Part shown: positions 59,979-60,502 of the stretch, piece by piece
How the letters are laid out: every line of letters starts with the position of its first letter
How positions within the stretch are numbered: the first letter of the stretch is position 1
Source of the DNA: Selenomonas sp.
Lineage (GTDB): Bacteria; Bacillota; Negativicutes; Selenomonadales; Selenomonadaceae
Reading direction: 5' to 3'
Length of the DNA stretch: 60,502 nt
Assembly: GCF_022771645.1 (NCBI RefSeq)
Contig: NZ_JALFCU010000066.1
Coordinates: 1-60,502, forward strand
Made by a program: the position numbers and the translations under genes
The notes under the pieces: model-generated
Seen by the model: only the letters and a program-made list of their open reading frames with translations
Told to the model about the DNA's origin: nothing
The model's database searches: none

Positions 59979-60502
59979 TCAGCAGGCAGCATGGTGGTAG
60001 ATGAACTCCTGGAAGCGCCGAAGCACCTCCGCCTCGACGGGTGACAGGTAGTAGCAACCCTCGATGCAGCCGAGGAAGTGCGCGCGCTTGACGGACGCTT
60101 CGAGCGAAAGGTCGCAAAGCGTGCGGATCAGCTCGGGCGTGCGCGCGTTCAGCGCGAAGAGGACGCAGGCGGGCGCGAGGAGCTCGGCGGCAAACGCGTG
60201 CGCCTCGAGCTCGAGAACGTCGTAGAGCGTGAGACCTGCCGCCGCATCGACGACGATGTCCTGCTCGTCGCGCGTGAAGTCGCGCGTGTGGCCGAGGAAA
60301 AAGTGGCCGAGCTCGTGCGCGATCGTCCAGCGGATGAAACCGTGCGTGCCCGTGTCGTTGTAGAGGATGTCGAGGACGCCGGCCTCGGGGTTGTGAAAAA
60401 TGCGGCCGGCGCGCGACGCGAGCGAACGGCTGAGCGCATCGATCGTCAGGCCGGCGCGGCGCGCGAGCCCCGTGTACGGGATGAGGCGGGCGTGCGCGCA
60501 GG
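59979..60502 (-). CDS. ImmA/IrrE-type metallopeptidase (partial, start beyond the window)
   Basis: The last 174 codons are present. The zinc motif reads WTIAHELGHFFLGH, with the third ligand expected among the acidic residues near EAHAFAAELLAP, the usual DUF955/COG2856 pattern. ImmA cleaves phage repressors and IrrE-type proteins cleave DdrO-like regulators; no XRE repressor is in view. The stop at 59979-59981 lies 28 nt before the histidine kinase start, so the two may be co-transcribed. Confidence 0.85.
   Translation of the reverse strand, partial: CAHARLIPYTGLARRAGLTIDALSRSLASRAGRIFHNPEAGVLDILYNDTGTHGFIRWTIAHELGHFFLGHTRDFTRDEQDIVVDAAAGLTLYDVLELEAHAFAAELLAPACVLFALNARTPELIRTLCDLSLEASVKRAHFLGCIEGCYYLSPVEAEVLRRFQEFIYHHAAC

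Overview
The window looks like chromosomal DNA of an anaerobic, GC-rich member of the Firmicutes. Negativicutes (a Selenomonas or Mitsuokella-like genome) is my best inference, but no rRNA is present to prove it. The supporting signs are a single-chain pyruvate:ferredoxin oxidoreductase, a two-subunit iron-sulfur L-serine dehydratase, an oxygen-independent (cbi-type) cobalamin pathway, and the Firmicutes order rlmN ... phosphatase ... PASTA kinase-rsgA-rpe. Threonine is coded almost always by ACG. The first 1.5 kb departs from this and may be foreign.

Layout. 0-1.5 kb: 3' end of an unknown gene, a cupin and an old-yellow-enzyme-type reductase. 1.6-6.5 kb: a Y-family polymerase fused to a small acetyltransferase (minus strand), a remnant of an SOS-associated peptidase, a CBS-pair protein, a beta carbonic anhydrase, a C_GCAxxG_C_C protein and an amino-acid permease. 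6.7-17.9 kb: nifJ, tRNA-Pro(CGG), an M16C peptidase, dapA, sdaAB-sdaAA, a small secreted protein and a convergent monofunctional peptidoglycan transglycosylase. 18.0-26.2 kb: argCJBDFGH, a complete ornithine/arginine branch headed by a promoter with tandem ArgR-like boxes. 26.6-36.5 kb: an internally deleted HAD phosphatase, then rlmN, two FHA proteins, a PP2C phosphatase, a SEDS protein, a class B PBP, a PASTA kinase, rsgA and rpe, which together form a growth and cell-wall signalling block. 36.8-39.3 kb: queC-folE2 (early steps to preQ0) and a flippase-like membrane protein. 39.6-55.3 kb: fifteen cobalamin genes (cbiD,E,T,F,G,H,J,C,A, cobU, cobQ, cbiB, cobS, cobD, cobC). 55.3-60.5 kb: rplM-rpsI, a MocR-type regulator, a sensor histidine kinase and a partial ImmA/IrrE-type metallopeptidase.

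The most unusual feature is a dense set of dispersed palindromic repeats, about twenty copies or fragments, concentrated after 34 kb. Family A is MITE-like: terminal stems ending in CTGTTGC/GCAACAG, inner stems around AGCCTTCCCC/GGGGAAGG and GGACCGCGTTAGCGGT, and a core with GAAGGTAGG. It has deletion derivatives, a subtype carrying GTGCGCGCACCGGCG, and a nested 50-bp hairpin module. Family B is a 60-75 nt near-perfect hairpin. Family C is a two-hairpin element of about 75 bp found just upstream of nifJ and, inverted, just upstream of rplM.

Three genes appear to translate these repeats in frame. Cobyrinate a,c-diamide synthase (cbiA) has about 88 repeat-encoded residues between its two domains. 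CobU ends in a repeat-encoded tail that shares a peptide with the cbiA insert. The MocR regulator has about 58 residues of palindromic sequence between its DNA-binding and aminotransferase domains. This resembles protein remodelling by Rickettsia palindromic elements and is the lead candidate for something undescribed.
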